Shown here one piece after another: positions 1 to 9,790 of a DNA stretch of 64,000 bases; the stretch's first letter is position 1; every line of letters begins with the position of its first letter. A model generated the notes under the pieces. The model saw nothing but the letters and a program-made list of their open reading frames with translations, searched no databases and was not told the origin of the DNA. Source of the DNA: Streptomyces luteolus (lineage in GTDB: Bacteria > Actinomycetota > Actinomycetes > Streptomycetales > Streptomycetaceae); the NCBI RefSeq assembly GCF_029968015.1, contig NZ_JASCIS010000035.1, forward strand, positions 1-64,000. Reading direction: 5' to 3'. A program made the translations under genes and the position numbers.

Positions 1-11
1 TAAATTTGATG

Positions 12-53
12 AAGACGCTGGTCCCTGAACTTCGGTTCGGGGACCAGCGTCTT
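12..53 (+). terminator. strong rho-independent terminator of an upstream gene
   Basis: A 14-bp stem (12-25 AAGACGCTGGTCCC with 40-53) is topped by a second short stem GAAC-UUCG-GUUC. It is followed by a T-rich run, CTTTTTGTTT. It probably ends a gene lying left of the window. Confidence 0.85.
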
Positions 54-103
54 TTTGTTTTGCGTCACCTCGTGTTCACGTTGGGCCACCAACATCCCCA
101 GGT

Positions 104-781
104 ATGGGGACAGTTGGAATGCTCAAGGCCGCCGGCGTCGGACTCGGTGACGAGGTCATCGTGCCTGCGTACGGGAACGCCGACGTGGCCGAAGCGGTCG
201 TCCAGGCCGGAGGGCTGCCGGTGTTCGCGGACATCGACCCGGAGACGTACTGCCTGGACGCAGCGGCAGTTGAAGCCGTAGCCACGGCCCGGACAGCTGC
301 CGTGATCGTCGTTCATCGCTTCGGACGCCCCGCGGACATGGGGCAGTTGGGCGAAGTCGGGCGCCGGCGCGGGCTGCTCGTCCTCGAACAGGGCGAGAGC
401 AGCGAGTCGTACGGTGAAGTGACGCGGAGGCAGGCGCACGCCAAGTACCTCGACGGGCGGCTCACCGGAGTGCGGACACCCGAGCCGACGCGTGGGCACA
501 CGTATCAGGAGTACGTCGTGCGCGTGCCCGGGAATGGGCGGCCCGATCGGGACGCCTTCGCACGGGCCATAAGGGGCAAGGGAGTTGACTGCCGGGTTCC
601 GGTGAAGACGCCCGTGCACCGGCTGCCGGAGTTCCGGCGGGATGTCGTACTGCCCGAAACCGAGCGGGCCGCCGACGAGACGCTCGCTCTGCCCATTCAG
701 GGAAGCATGACGCGGCGCGAACTCCAGCGGCTCGTGTCCGCGTGCAATGCGCTCGGAGGACTGCTGCAGCCCGCGTTCTGA
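104..781 (+). CDS. truncated DegT/DnrJ/EryC1/StrS-type aminotransferase-like protein
   Basis: 225 aa resembling PLP-dependent sugar aminotransferases of the DegT family, which are usually about 370 aa. The segment GDEVIVPAYGNADVAEAV and the following PVFADIDPETYCLD match the cofactor half. The C-terminal part (YQEYVVRVPG, then HRLPEF) matches the small domain. The central block that should carry the PLP-binding lysine is missing: the protein jumps from EQGESSESYGEV almost directly to the C-terminal domain. Catalysis is therefore unlikely. The reading frame is intact with normal Streptomyces codon use, so it may be a maintained non-catalytic protein rather than fresh debris. It lies between a terminator and tRNA-Thr. 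Confidence 0.7.
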   Translation: MGTVGMLKAAGVGLGDEVIVPAYGNADVAEAVVQAGGLPVFADIDPETYCLDAAAVEAVATARTAAVIVVHRFGRPADMGQLGEVGRRRGLLVLEQGESSESYGEVTRRQAHAKYLDGRLTGVRTPEPTRGHTYQEYVVRVPGNGRPDRDAFARAIRGKGVDCRVPVKTPVHRLPEFRRDVVLPETERAADETLALPIQGSMTRRELQRLVSACNALGGLLQPAF

Positions 782-818
782 GCGTGATGTGCCGGTGCGT
801 GCCGGTGCGTGCCGGTGG

Positions 819-848
819 TTCGAGGCATCCTTTGAAACGGGGTATGAT
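819..848 (+). promoter_or_regulatory. possible promoter of tRNA-Thr
   Basis: A good -10 hexamer TATGAT (843-848) lies 38 bases before the tRNA. The -35 is poor (TTCGAG, 819-824, spacer 18). A short tandem repeat of GTGCCGGTGC lies just upstream (about 789-817). Confidence 0.4.
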
Positions 849-886
849 CTATTCCGTTGCCGCGCGGGAGACCGCGAGGACAACAG

Positions 887-959
887 GCCCCTATAGCTCA
901 GTCGGTAGAGCGTCTCCATGGTAAGGAGAAGGTCTGCGGTTCGATTCCGCATGGGGGCT
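887..959 (+). tRNA. tRNA-Thr(GGU)
   Basis: A complete 73-nt cloverleaf. The acceptor GCCCCTA pairs with TGGGGGC (one G-T pair) and the discriminator is T. The anticodon stem TCTCC/GGAGA encloses loop ATGGTAA, giving anticodon GGT, which reads ACC/ACU threonine codons. The T arm is TGCGG-TTCGATT-CCGCA. CCA is not encoded. Confidence 0.97.
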
Positions 960-968
960 CCGACACAG

Positions 969-1000
969 AAGGCCCCGCCCGTTGATTCGGGCGGGGCCTT
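969..1000. terminator. bidirectional terminator between tRNA-Thr and osaC
   Basis: A perfect 13-bp stem AAGGCCCCGCCCG/CGGGCGGGGCCTT with a 6-nt loop, followed by TTTT on the + strand and preceded by A-rich sequence for the opposite direction. It serves the tRNA and the convergent osaC. Confidence 0.85.
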
Positions 1001-1046
1001 TTCGCGTTGTACGCGTTGTACGGGGGCAGTTGAGTTCCCCCCGGGT

Positions 1047-3716
1047 TCAGTCCTGGTGGGGTTCCGGGACGCGCATCGCGAGGATCGCCATGTCGTCCGA
1101 CGGGGCGTCCGAGGCGAAGCGTTCGACGGCGCGCATGATGCGGGCAGCGACGGCGCCGGCGGTCAGGCCCGTGCACGTGGTGAGGACGTCGGCGAGGCCG
1201 TCGTCGCCCAGCATGCGCGTGCCCTCCCGGCGCTCCGTGACGCCGTCCGTGACGCAGAGCAGGACGTCGCCCGGGTCGAGCGTCGTCGTCTGCTCGTACA
1301 GCTCCAGGTCGTCCATGACGCCGAGGAGCGGCTGGGGTTCCGCGTACGGCTCGACCGTGCCGTCCTGGCGGAGGCGGAGCGGGAGCGGATGGCCGGCGCA
1401 GACGATCTTGAGGATCGCGGAGCCGTCCTCCTGCGGCCACAACTCGCCGTAGAGCAGCGTCAGGAAGCGGCTGCGGGCGCCCTCGTCGAGGATCGCGGCG
1501 TTGAGGCGCTCCAGGACCGCCGGGCCGCCGAAGCCCTCGCGGGCCAGGAGTCGGAGTGCGTGGCGGGCCAGGCCGGTGACGGCGGCGGCCTCCGGGCCCG
1601 TACCGCAGACGTCGCCGATGGCGAAGCCGTACGCGCCGTCGCGGATGGGGAACAGGTCGTAGAAGTCGCCGCCGACCTCGTTGCCCTCGCCGGCCGCGCG
1701 GTAGATGACCTCGACCTCGACGCCGGGGACCTCGGGGAGCTCCGGCGGCAGGAGGCTGCGCTGGAGGGACTGGCTGATGGCCATGCGCTCCGAGTACAGG
1801 CGGGCGTTGTCGAGGGCGAGGGCGGCGCGGCGGGAGAGGTCCTCGGCGAGTTCGAGGATCTCCTGGCGGAAGTGCTCCTCGGTGGGCTTGCCGAGCGTGA
1901 GCATGCCGATGACGCGGTTGCGGGCGACCAGGGGCAGGACGACGGTCTCGCCGCCGACCGCGGCCGCTGTGGCGAGCGACGTGCCGATACCCATGCCGAG
2001 CTGGGGTGTCTCGCCCAGGCCGAGGGTGCGCATGGAGGAGCGCAGGGCGGCCTGGTGCGCGGCGTCGGCGGGGGCGCTCCACACGCGGGCGCCCGGCGTC
2101 GGGACGGGGTCGGGCGGGGCGATGCGGGAGAGCAGGGCCTTGAGGCCGTCGATGCGCTCCTCGTCCTCGTGCAGGACGTACGAGAGATACGGCTCGGAGG
2201 ACTGGTCGGCGATCGTGTAGACCGCGCACCAGGTGGCGAGGGTGGGGACCGTCATCTGGGCCATGAGCGCCAGGGTCTGGTCGCGGTCGAGGGTGCCGGC
2301 CAGCAGGTCGGAGGCCTCGACGAGGAAGGAGAGCGAGCCTCTGCGGAGCCGCTCCAGCTCGCCGAGGCGGGCCGACTCGACGGCGAGAGCGATGCGGTCG
2401 GCGGCGAACTGGAGGCGCAGCGCCTCTTCGTTGGAGTACCGGCCGGGGTTCTCCGCGGCGACGCCGAGGGAGCCGGTGAGGCGGCCCTCGACCTTCAGCG
2501 GGACCGTGACGACGGAGCGCATTCCGGTGCCGTTGAGGAGCGGGGAGGCGCCGGGGACGACGGCGAGGTCCTCGTGCACGGAGGGCATCCGGGCGGATCC
2601 GTACCGTCCCGTTCCGGCTTCGACGGGGACGCGGGCGAAGCGCTGGCGGGCGGAGGGCAGGCCGGTGGAGGCGCGGACCTCCAGCTCCGTCTCGTCGTCG
2701 GTGGCGAGGAGCAGGAAGGCGGCGTCGCCGTCGAGCATGTCGCGGGCGCGTTCGACGGTGCGCTGGAGGAGGCCGTCGAGGTCGTCGGGCGGAGGGGAGC
2801 CGATGAACGCGTCGAAGGGGTCGGCGCCGGCCTGGCCGTCGGGGACGGAGGCGGCGTCGGGTGCGGGGCCTCGCAACGGGGTCTGCAGGACGGCGCGTTC
2901 GTGGTCGCGGACGAGGAGGCAGACCGTGGAGGGCTCGCCGTCGGTGTCGCGTACGCGGAGGTGGGAGGCGTAGACCGGGATGACGCGGCCGTCGGCGCCG
3001 CGGATGCCGTAACTGCCTTCCCAGCGGGAGAGTTGGAGGGCCTCGGCGATGCCGGTGCCGGTGCCGGGGGTGTGCGGCCAGGCGGCGAGGTCGGTCAGCG
3101 GCTTGCCGTTGACTTTCTCCGCCGGGTACCCGAAGAGTGTCTCGGCGTCCTCGTTCCAGGCGGAGACGTTGCCGGTGCGGTCGATCTGGACCACGGCCAC
3201 GCGGACCCGGGTGTCGGCGAGCGGCAGGAGGTCGGTGGCGATCTCGGGGCCTGCCGTGCGGGTGCCCACCATGCGTTCCGGGAGGTCGAGTTGGAACCAG
3301 ACCTGCTTGTGGGTGGAGGTGTAGTCCACGCCCCAGCGGGCGGCGAGCGCCGCGCAGAGTTGCAGGCCGCGGCCGCCTTCGCGGTCGGGGCTGCCCATGG
3401 TGTGCACGGACTGCTGGAGCGGGATCTCGCGTTCCGGGTAGCGGTCGGCGACCTCGATGCGTACCGCGTCGTCGGAGCGCAGGCACAGGACGTCGGCCGC
3501 GGTGCCGGCGTGCACGACGGCGTTGGTGACGAGCTCGCTGGTGAGGACGACCGCGTCGTCGACGATGTCGCCGTGGCCCCAGCCCTGAAGGGTGTCGCGG
3601 ACGAACGTCCTGGCGGATGCCACGGACCGTCCGACGGGGTCGAAGGTGGCAGCCGCCCGCGCGGTGATCACACTGCTCCTAGTTCGAGTGTCGACGCCGA
3701 GATCTCCCATGCCCAT
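1047..3716 (-). CDS. osaC: OsaC-type multidomain regulator (RsbW-like ATPase, PAS, GAF, SpoIIE/PP2C phosphatase)
   Basis: 889 aa. Domains in order: a RsbW-like anti-sigma HATPase (about 20-150, with ELVTNAVVHAG as N box and GGRGLQL); a PAS domain (about 165-270, SAWNEDAETLFGYPAEK); two GAF-like regions (about 310-460 and 465-640); and a SpoIIE/PP2C serine phosphatase at the end with motifs GGDFYDLF, GDVCGTGP, DGVTERR and DDMAILAMRV. The same architecture and the position divergent from osaA-osaB identify OsaC, which in S. coelicolor modulates the stress sigma factor SigB after osmotic shock (known from literature). It probably acts in the cytosol by binding a sigma factor and dephosphorylating anti-anti-sigma factors. 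The start MGMGDLG was chosen as the first in-frame ATG. Confidence 0.93.
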   Translation of the reverse strand: MGMGDLGVDTRTRSSVITARAAATFDPVGRSVASARTFVRDTLQGWGHGDIVDDAVVLTSELVTNAVVHAGTAADVLCLRSDDAVRIEVADRYPEREIPLQQSVHTMGSPDREGGRGLQLCAALAARWGVDYTSTHKQVWFQLDLPERMVGTRTAGPEIATDLLPLADTRVRVAVVQIDRTGNVSAWNEDAETLFGYPAEKVNGKPLTDLAAWPHTPGTGTGIAEALQLSRWEGSYGIRGADGRVIPVYASHLRVRDTDGEPSTVCLLVRDHERAVLQTPLRGPAPDAASVPDGQAGADPFDAFIGSPPPDDLDGLLQRTVERARDMLDGDAAFLLLATDDETELEVRASTGLPSARQRFARVPVEAGTGRYGSARMPSVHEDLAVVPGASPLLNGTGMRSVVTVPLKVEGRLTGSLGVAAENPGRYSNEEALRLQFAADRIALAVESARLGELERLRRGSLSFLVEASDLLAGTLDRDQTLALMAQMTVPTLATWCAVYTIADQSSEPYLSYVLHEDEERIDGLKALLSRIAPPDPVPTPGARVWSAPADAAHQAALRSSMRTLGLGETPQLGMGIGTSLATAAAVGGETVVLPLVARNRVIGMLTLGKPTEEHFRQEILELAEDLSRRAALALDNARLYSERMAISQSLQRSLLPPELPEVPGVEVEVIYRAAGEGNEVGGDFYDLFPIRDGAYGFAIGDVCGTGPEAAAVTGLARHALRLLAREGFGGPAVLERLNAAILDEGARSRFLTLLYGELWPQEDGSAILKIVCAGHPLPLRLRQDGTVEPYAEPQPLLGVMDDLELYEQTTTLDPGDVLLCVTDGVTERREGTRMLGDDGLADVLTTCTGLTAGAVAARIMRAVERFASDAPSDDMAILAMRVPEPHQD

Positions 3717-3992
3717 GCTGCGGCCGCCCCTCCGATGCGCGTCTGCCCGCCGTTGTGCCTTCCGCCGCCCAGGCCGGGCGTACCGGGGTGGTTGGACAGC
3801 CGGATGCCAGGTTACTTACCTTCGCGGTCCATGCGGATGCCGGTCGACAGTGTTTCCGCCCGGAGGGTGCGGGGACGCTGTGCAAAGCTGCCGAACTGTT
3901 ATGGCCTGGTTCGGGCATGGTGAAACACTGGGCAGGCTCCGAATGAAGGCGGAGTGCCCAAGCAAGTGGTCGACCCCTGCGGGAGGGACACA

Positions 3993-6900
3993 GTGGAGTC
4001 TGGCGCGGCGGCGCGTGGCACTGGCACGCGCGCAAAAGGCGGCCCGTCCCGAAGCAAACAGCGAAGTGGGACCACCGCGGTCGACACCGCGGCTCTGAAC
4101 CGGCTGCTCACGGCGCTCGTCGCGATGCGTGACGGCAATTTCCGGAAGCGTCTGACCGTCTCCAACGACGGTGTGATGGCCGAGATCGCGGCCGTGTTCA
4201 ACGAGGTCGCGGACCGCAATCTGCACCTGACCGGTGAGCTGGCGCGGGTGCGGCGCGTGGTGGGGCGTGAGGGAAAGCTCACGGAGCGCCTGGAGCACGG
4301 TGCCGGCGAGGGCTCGTGGGTGGCGGCGATCGACGCGTCCAACGCGCTGGTGGACGATCTCGTACGTCCGGTCTCCGAGGTCGGCCGGGTGCTCTCCGCG
4401 GTCGCGGAGGGTGACCTGGAGCAGCGTATGGAGCTGAAGGCGCCCGCTCCCGACGGCGTGGCCCAGCATCCGCTGCGGGGTGAGTTCCTGAAGGTCGGCC
4501 GTACGGTCAACAACCTGGTCGACCAGCTGTCGCGGTTCACCGACGAGGTGACGCGGGTGGCCAGCGAGGTCGGTACGGAGGGCAAGCTGGGCGGTCAGGC
4601 CCGGGTGCGCGGTATGTCCGGTTCGTGGAAGGACCTCACGGATTCGGTCAACACCATGGCGTACCGGCTCACCGCGCAGGTACGTGACATTGCTCTCGTC
4701 ACGACGGCCGTGGCCAAGGGTGATCTGTCACGCAAGGTGACCGTTCATGTCGCGGGCGAGATGCTCGAGCTGAAGAACACCGTGAACACGATGGTGGACC
4801 AGCTGTCGTCGTTCTCGTCCGAGGTGACCCGGGTCGCGCGCGAGGTCGGTACCGAGGGTGAGCTGGGCGGCCAGGCGAAGGTGCCGGGCGTGGCCGGTGT
4901 GTGGAAGGACCTCACCGATTCGGTGAACCTGATGGCCGGCAACCTCACGGCGCAGGTGCGCGGCATCGCGCAGGTGACGACGGCGGTGGCGAGCGGTGAT
5001 CTGTCGCAGAAGGTGACGGTCAACGCACGCGGCGAGGTGGCCCAACTCGCCGAAACGATCAACCAGATGACGGAGACGCTGCGCACGTTCGCCGACGAGG
5101 TGACCCGCGTGGCGAACGAGGTCGGCGCCGACGGCCAGCTCGGCGGTCAGGCCAATGTGCCGGGCGCGGCGGGCACGTGGAAGGACCTCACCGACTCGGT
5201 GAACACGGTCTTCCGGAACCTGACGACGCAGGTGCGGGACATCGCGACGGTGACGACGGCGGTGGCCAACGGTGACCTGTCGCAGAAGGTCACCGTCGAT
5301 GTCGCGGGCGAGATGCTGGAGTTGAAGAACACCGTCAACACGATGGTGGACCAGCTGTCGGCCTTCGGTTCCGAAGTCACGCGGGTGGCACGGGAGATCG
5401 GTGTCGAGGGTGAGCTGGGCGGCCAGGCGCAGGTGGTCGGCGCGGCCGGTACGTGGAAGGACCTGACGGACTCGGTCAACACGGCCTTCCGCAACCTCAC
5501 GGGCCAGGTGCGCAACATCGCCCAGGTGACGACGGCGGTGGCCAACGGTGACCTGTCGCAGAAGGTCACCGTGGACGTGTCCGGCGAGATGCTCCAGCTG
5601 AAGAACACCGTGAACACGATGGTGGACCAGCTGTCGAGCTTCGCCGACCAGGTGACCCGGATGGCCCGTGACGTGGGTACGGAGGGCCGCCTCGGCGGTC
5701 AGGCGCGCGTGGACGGCGTCAGCGGTACGTGGAAGGAACTGACCGACTCCGTCAACTTCATGGCGGGGAACCTGACGTCACAGGTGCGGCAGATCGCGCA
5801 GGTCACGACGGCGGTGGCGCGGGGTGACCTGTCGCAGAAGATCGACGTGGACGCGCGCGGCGAGATCCTGGAGCTGAAGAACACCATCAACACGATGGTC
5901 GACCAGCTCTCCGCGTTCGCGGACCAGGTGACCCGGGTGGCCCGCGAGGTGGGCACGGAGGGCCGCCTCGGCGGTCAGGCGCAGGTGCCCGGTGTGGCCG
6001 GTGTGTGGCGGGACCTGACGGATTCCGTGAACGGCATGGCGGGCAACCTCACGGGTCAGGTGCGCAACATCGCGCAGGTGGCGACGGCGGTGGCGCGGGG
6101 TGACCTGTCGCAGAAGATCGACGTGGACGCGCGCGGCGAGATCCTGGAGCTGAAGAACACCCTCAACACGATGGTGGACCAGCTGTCGGCCTTCGCCGAG
6201 CAGGTGACGCGGGTGGCCCGCGAGGTGGGTACGGACGGCATCCTCGGCGGCCAGGCCGAGGTGCAGGGCGTGGCGGGTACGTGGAAGGACCTCACGCAGT
6301 CCGTGAACGGCATGGCGAACAACCTGACCAGTCAGGTGCGGAACATCGCCGAGGTCACGACGGCGGTCGCCAACGGTGACCTGTCGAAGAAGATCACCGT
6401 CGACGCGAAGGGCGAGATCCTCGAACTCGTCACGACGGTGAACACGATGGTGGACCAGCTCTCGTCGTTCGCCGAGCAGGTGACGCGGGTCGCCCGAGAG
6501 GTGGGCACGGAAGGCCAGTTGGGCGGTCAGGCGCGGGTGCCGGGTGTCATCGGCATCTGGAAGGACCTGAGCGACAACGTGAACCTGATGGCCAACAACC
6601 TGACCAGTCAGGTGCGGAACATCTCCCAGGTCGCCACGGCGGTCGCCAACGGTGACCTGACGAAGAAGGTCACGGTGGAGGCGCGCGGCGAGGTCGCGCA
6701 GCTCGCGGACACGGTCAACATCATGGTGACGACGCTGAGTTCGTTCGCCGACGAGGTGACCCGAGTCGCCCGCGAGGTGGGCACCGACGGCATCCTGGGC
6801 GGTCAGGCGCGGGTGCCGGGCGTCGCCGGTACGTGGAAGGACCTCACCGAGTCGGTGAACTCGATGGCGTCCAACCTGACGGGTCAGGTGCGCAACATCG

Positions 6901-9536
6901 CGATGGTCACGACGGCCATCGCCAAGGGTGACCTGACGAAGAAGATCGACATCGACGCACGCGGCGAGATCCTGGAACTGAAGACGACCATCAACACGAT
7001 GGTCGACCAGCTGTCGTCGTTCGCCGAGCAGGTGACCCGGGTGGCCCGAGAGGTGGGCACCGAGGGCCAGTTGGGCGGTCAGGCGCGGGTGCGCGACGTG
7101 GACGGCACGTGGCGCGACCTGACGGAGTCCGTGAACGAGATGGCCGGGAACCTGACCCGGCAGGTGCGCGCGATCGCGGCGGTCGCGACGGCGGTGACCC
7201 GCGGCGACCTGAACCTGAAGATCGACGTGGACGCCTCGGGCGAGATCCAGGTGCTGCAGGACAACATCAACACGATGATCGCCAACCTGCGCGACACCAC
7301 GATCGCGAACAAGGAGCAGGACTGGCTCAAGGGCAACCTGGCCCGTATCTCCGGTCTCATGCAGGGCCGCCGTGATCTGGAGGACGTCGCGGGCCTGATC
7401 ATGAGCGAGCTGACGCCGGTGGTGTCGGCGCAGCACGGCGCGTTCTTCGTGGCCACGCCCACGGACGACGGCGCCGACCTGGCGGTCGAGGACGACGACG
7501 AGGCGTACGAGCTGCGGATGATGGGCAGTTACGGCTACTCGATGGGCTCGATGCCGACGTCGTTCAAGCCCGGCGAGACGCTGATCGGTACGGCCGCCAC
7601 GGAGCGGCGCACCATCCTGGTGGAGAACGCCCCGTCCGGCTACCTGAAGATCGCCTCCGGTCTGGGGGACGCGCCGCCGGCCCAGGTGATCGTGCTGCCG
7701 GTGCTGTTCGAGGCCAAGGTGCTCGGCGTGATCGAGCTGGCGTCGTTCCAGCCGTTCACGCAGATCCAGCGGGACTTCCTGAGCCAGATCGCCGAGATGA
7801 TCGCGACGTCGGTGAACACCATCTCCGTCAATACGAAGACGGAGGTGCTGCTCAAGCAGTCGCAGGAGCTGACCGAGCAACTGCGGGAGCGCTCGGCCGA
7901 GTTGGAGAACCGGCAGAAGGCGCTGCAGGCCTCCAACGCGGAGCTGGAGGAGAAGGCCGAGCTGCTCGCCCAGCAGAACCGCGACATCGAGGTGAAGAAC
8001 ACCGAGATCGAGGAGGCGCGGCAGGTCCTGGAGGAGCGCGCCGAGCAGCTGGCGATCTCGATGCGCTACAAGTCGGAGTTCCTGGCGAACATGTCGCACG
8101 AGCTGCGCACGCCGCTGAACTCGCTGCTGATCCTCGCCAAGCTGCTCGCGGACAACGCGGAGGGCAACCTCTCGCCGAAGCAGGTGGAGTTCGCGGAGAC
8201 GATTCACGGGGCGGGTTCGGACCTGCTGCAGTTGATCAACGACATCCTGGACCTGTCGAAGGTCGAGGCGGGCAAGATGGACGTCTCGCCGACGCGGATC
8301 GCCCTCGTACAGCTGGTGGATTATGTGGAGGCGACGTTCCGGCCGCTGACGGCGGAGAAGGGACTCGACTTCTCCGTACGGGTCTCGCCGGAGCTGCCCG
8401 CGACGCTGAACACGGACGAGCAGCGGCTGCTCCAGGTGCTGCGGAACCTCCTGGCGAACGCGGTGAAGTTCACCGAGAGCGGTGCGGTCGAGCTGGTGAT
8501 CCGGCCAGCCAACTCCGATGTGCCGGACGGCATTCGGGAGCAGCTCCTTGAGGCGGGCTCGCTGCGCGAGGCGGGCGCGGACCTGATCGCGTTCTCGGTC
8601 ACCGACACCGGGATCGGCATCGCGGGCAGCAAGATGCGCGTGATCTTCGAGGCGTTCAAGCAGGCGGACGGCACGACGAGCCGCAAGTACGGCGGTACGG
8701 GCCTCGGCCTGTCGATCAGCCGGGAGATCGCGCGGCTGCTCGGCGGCGAGATCCACGCGGCGAGCGAGCCGGGCCGTGGTTCGACGTTCACGCTGTACCT
8801 GCCGCTGCATCCGAGCGAGCTGCCGCCGCAGGGCTACTCGCAGCTGCCGCCGGTCCTGCCGGCCGGGATGGCGATGACGGCGGCGCTGCCCGCGGTGCCG
8901 GAGGACGAGGCTCCGGCGGAGCAGGAGAGCGCGCCCGAGCCGTCGGTGGAGCCGCAGGCGGCGCCCACGGCGAACTCCGGGACGCTGTTCCGGCGGCGCA
9001 GGCGCAGCGTGCAGGCCCCGGAGCAGCGCCCGGCACTGCCCGGCCAGCCGGCCCCCGCGCCCTCCGCCGCACCGTCCCCGGCGGCCGCCGCACCGCAGTC
9101 GGCGCCCGAGCAGTGGCCCGCGGACGAGCCGGAGGAGAACGCGCGCCCGACGTTCCACTTCGGCGGCGAGAAGGTCCTGATCGTCGACGACGACATCCGC
9201 AACGTGTTCGCGCTGACGAGCGTCCTCGAGCAGTACGGCCTGTCGGTGCTGTACGCGGAGAACGGCCGGGAAGGCATCGAGGTCCTGGAGCAGCACGACG
9301 ACACGACGCTGGTCCTGATGGACATCATGATGCCGGAGATGGACGGCTACGCGACGACGACGGCGATCCGCAGGATGCCGCAGTTCGCCGGGCTGCCGAT
9401 CATCGCGCTCACCGCGAAGGCGATGAAGGGCGACCGGGAGAAGGCCATCCAGTCCGGTGCGTCCGACTACGTCACGAAGCCGGTCGACCCGGATCATCTT
9501 CTTTCGGTCATGGAGCGGTGGATGAGCGGAGAGTGA
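3993..9536 (+). CDS. osaA: OsaA soluble hybrid histidine kinase with tandem HAMP array
   Basis: 1847 aa from a GTG preceded by GGGAGG (3981-3986, 6-nt spacing). An upstream in-frame ATG at 3954 lacks a ribosome site. Order: HAMP-like segments from the N terminus, with about ten 92-residue units each marked by LGGQA; a GAF domain (about 1108-1283); a coiled coil (about 1290-1353); HisKA with SHELRTP, phospho-His at about 1369; HATPase (about 1470-1605); a Pro/Ala-rich linker (about 1620-1720); and a receiver domain with phospho-Asp at about 1777 in LVLMDIMMPEMDG. There is no transmembrane segment, so it is cytosolic. OsaA with OsaB governs osmoadaptation in S. coelicolor (known). It is divergent from osaC across a 276-bp gap, and osaB follows on the same strand. 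Confidence 0.95.
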   Translation: MESGAAARGTGTRAKGGPSRSKQRSGTTAVDTAALNRLLTALVAMRDGNFRKRLTVSNDGVMAEIAAVFNEVADRNLHLTGELARVRRVVGREGKLTERLEHGAGEGSWVAAIDASNALVDDLVRPVSEVGRVLSAVAEGDLEQRMELKAPAPDGVAQHPLRGEFLKVGRTVNNLVDQLSRFTDEVTRVASEVGTEGKLGGQARVRGMSGSWKDLTDSVNTMAYRLTAQVRDIALVTTAVAKGDLSRKVTVHVAGEMLELKNTVNTMVDQLSSFSSEVTRVAREVGTEGELGGQAKVPGVAGVWKDLTDSVNLMAGNLTAQVRGIAQVTTAVASGDLSQKVTVNARGEVAQLAETINQMTETLRTFADEVTRVANEVGADGQLGGQANVPGAAGTWKDLTDSVNTVFRNLTTQVRDIATVTTAVANGDLSQKVTVDVAGEMLELKNTVNTMVDQLSAFGSEVTRVAREIGVEGELGGQAQVVGAAGTWKDLTDSVNTAFRNLTGQVRNIAQVTTAVANGDLSQKVTVDVSGEMLQLKNTVNTMVDQLSSFADQVTRMARDVGTEGRLGGQARVDGVSGTWKELTDSVNFMAGNLTSQVRQIAQVTTAVARGDLSQKIDVDARGEILELKNTINTMVDQLSAFADQVTRVAREVGTEGRLGGQAQVPGVAGVWRDLTDSVNGMAGNLTGQVRNIAQVATAVARGDLSQKIDVDARGEILELKNTLNTMVDQLSAFAEQVTRVAREVGTDGILGGQAEVQGVAGTWKDLTQSVNGMANNLTSQVRNIAEVTTAVANGDLSKKITVDAKGEILELVTTVNTMVDQLSSFAEQVTRVAREVGTEGQLGGQARVPGVIGIWKDLSDNVNLMANNLTSQVRNISQVATAVANGDLTKKVTVEARGEVAQLADTVNIMVTTLSSFADEVTRVAREVGTDGILGGQARVPGVAGTWKDLTESVNSMASNLTGQVRNIAMVTTAIAKGDLTKKIDIDARGEILELKTTINTMVDQLSSFAEQVTRVAREVGTEGQLGGQARVRDVDGTWRDLTESVNEMAGNLTRQVRAIAAVATAVTRGDLNLKIDVDASGEIQVLQDNINTMIANLRDTTIANKEQDWLKGNLARISGLMQGRRDLEDVAGLIMSELTPVVSAQHGAFFVATPTDDGADLAVEDDDEAYELRMMGSYGYSMGSMPTSFKPGETLIGTAATERRTILVENAPSGYLKIASGLGDAPPAQVIVLPVLFEAKVLGVIELASFQPFTQIQRDFLSQIAEMIATSVNTISVNTKTEVLLKQSQELTEQLRERSAELENRQKALQASNAELEEKAELLAQQNRDIEVKNTEIEEARQVLEERAEQLAISMRYKSEFLANMSHELRTPLNSLLILAKLLADNAEGNLSPKQVEFAETIHGAGSDLLQLINDILDLSKVEAGKMDVSPTRIALVQLVDYVEATFRPLTAEKGLDFSVRVSPELPATLNTDEQRLLQVLRNLLANAVKFTESGAVELVIRPANSDVPDGIREQLLEAGSLREAGADLIAFSVTDTGIGIAGSKMRVIFEAFKQADGTTSRKYGGTGLGLSISREIARLLGGEIHAASEPGRGSTFTLYLPLHPSELPPQGYSQLPPVLPAGMAMTAALPAVPEDEAPAEQESAPEPSVEPQAAPTANSGTLFRRRRRSVQAPEQRPALPGQPAPAPSAAPSPAAAAPQSAPEQWPADEPEENARPTFHFGGEKVLIVDDDIRNVFALTSVLEQYGLSVLYAENGREGIEVLEQHDDTTLVLMDIMMPEMDGYATTTAIRRMPQFAGLPIIALTAKAMKGDREKAIQSGASDYVTKPVDPDHLLSVMERWMSGE
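4497..7308 (+). repeat. about ten tandem 276-bp HAMP-coding units inside osaA
   Basis: Near-identical blocks recur every 276 bases. For example, the stretch coding NTVNTMVDQL recurs at about 5336, 5612 and 5888. Each unit codes a 92-residue HAMP with KDLTDSVN, TTAVA.GDL and LGGQA landmarks. DNA identity between adjacent units is high enough to allow recombinational expansion or contraction. Confidence 0.9.
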
Positions 9537-9790
9537 TACGTCATGACGTATTCGCGGACAGACCAGGCGTAGTCGCTGACTGAACGTGGCCGATTCCGTG
9601 TAAGGCTGCGGGGATCGGGGAACTTTCCCGGTTCCCGCGCCGTTTCTGCTACGGGCACAGTGACATCGCGGTGACAGGGTGTGGCGACGAGTGGGGTGCA
9701 GTTACCATGACCGGCACAAGGACGGGCGGCGAGACGGAGTCGTCCCCTGGGGCGGCGACCGGTGCTCAGCCGGGACGAGGAGGACGGGCC

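Noticed and set aside
898..3486. Long open frames on both strands across osaC, including + strand 918-3923
   Set aside because: Artefacts of G+C bias: Arg/Pro-rich or Gly/Glu-rich products without domains, opposite a gene with a full set of known domains.
5778..9497. 1239-codon open frame antisense to osaA
   Set aside because: It mirrors the HAMP repeats and gives Arg/His/Leu-rich low-complexity sequence; osaA itself carries all expected motifs.
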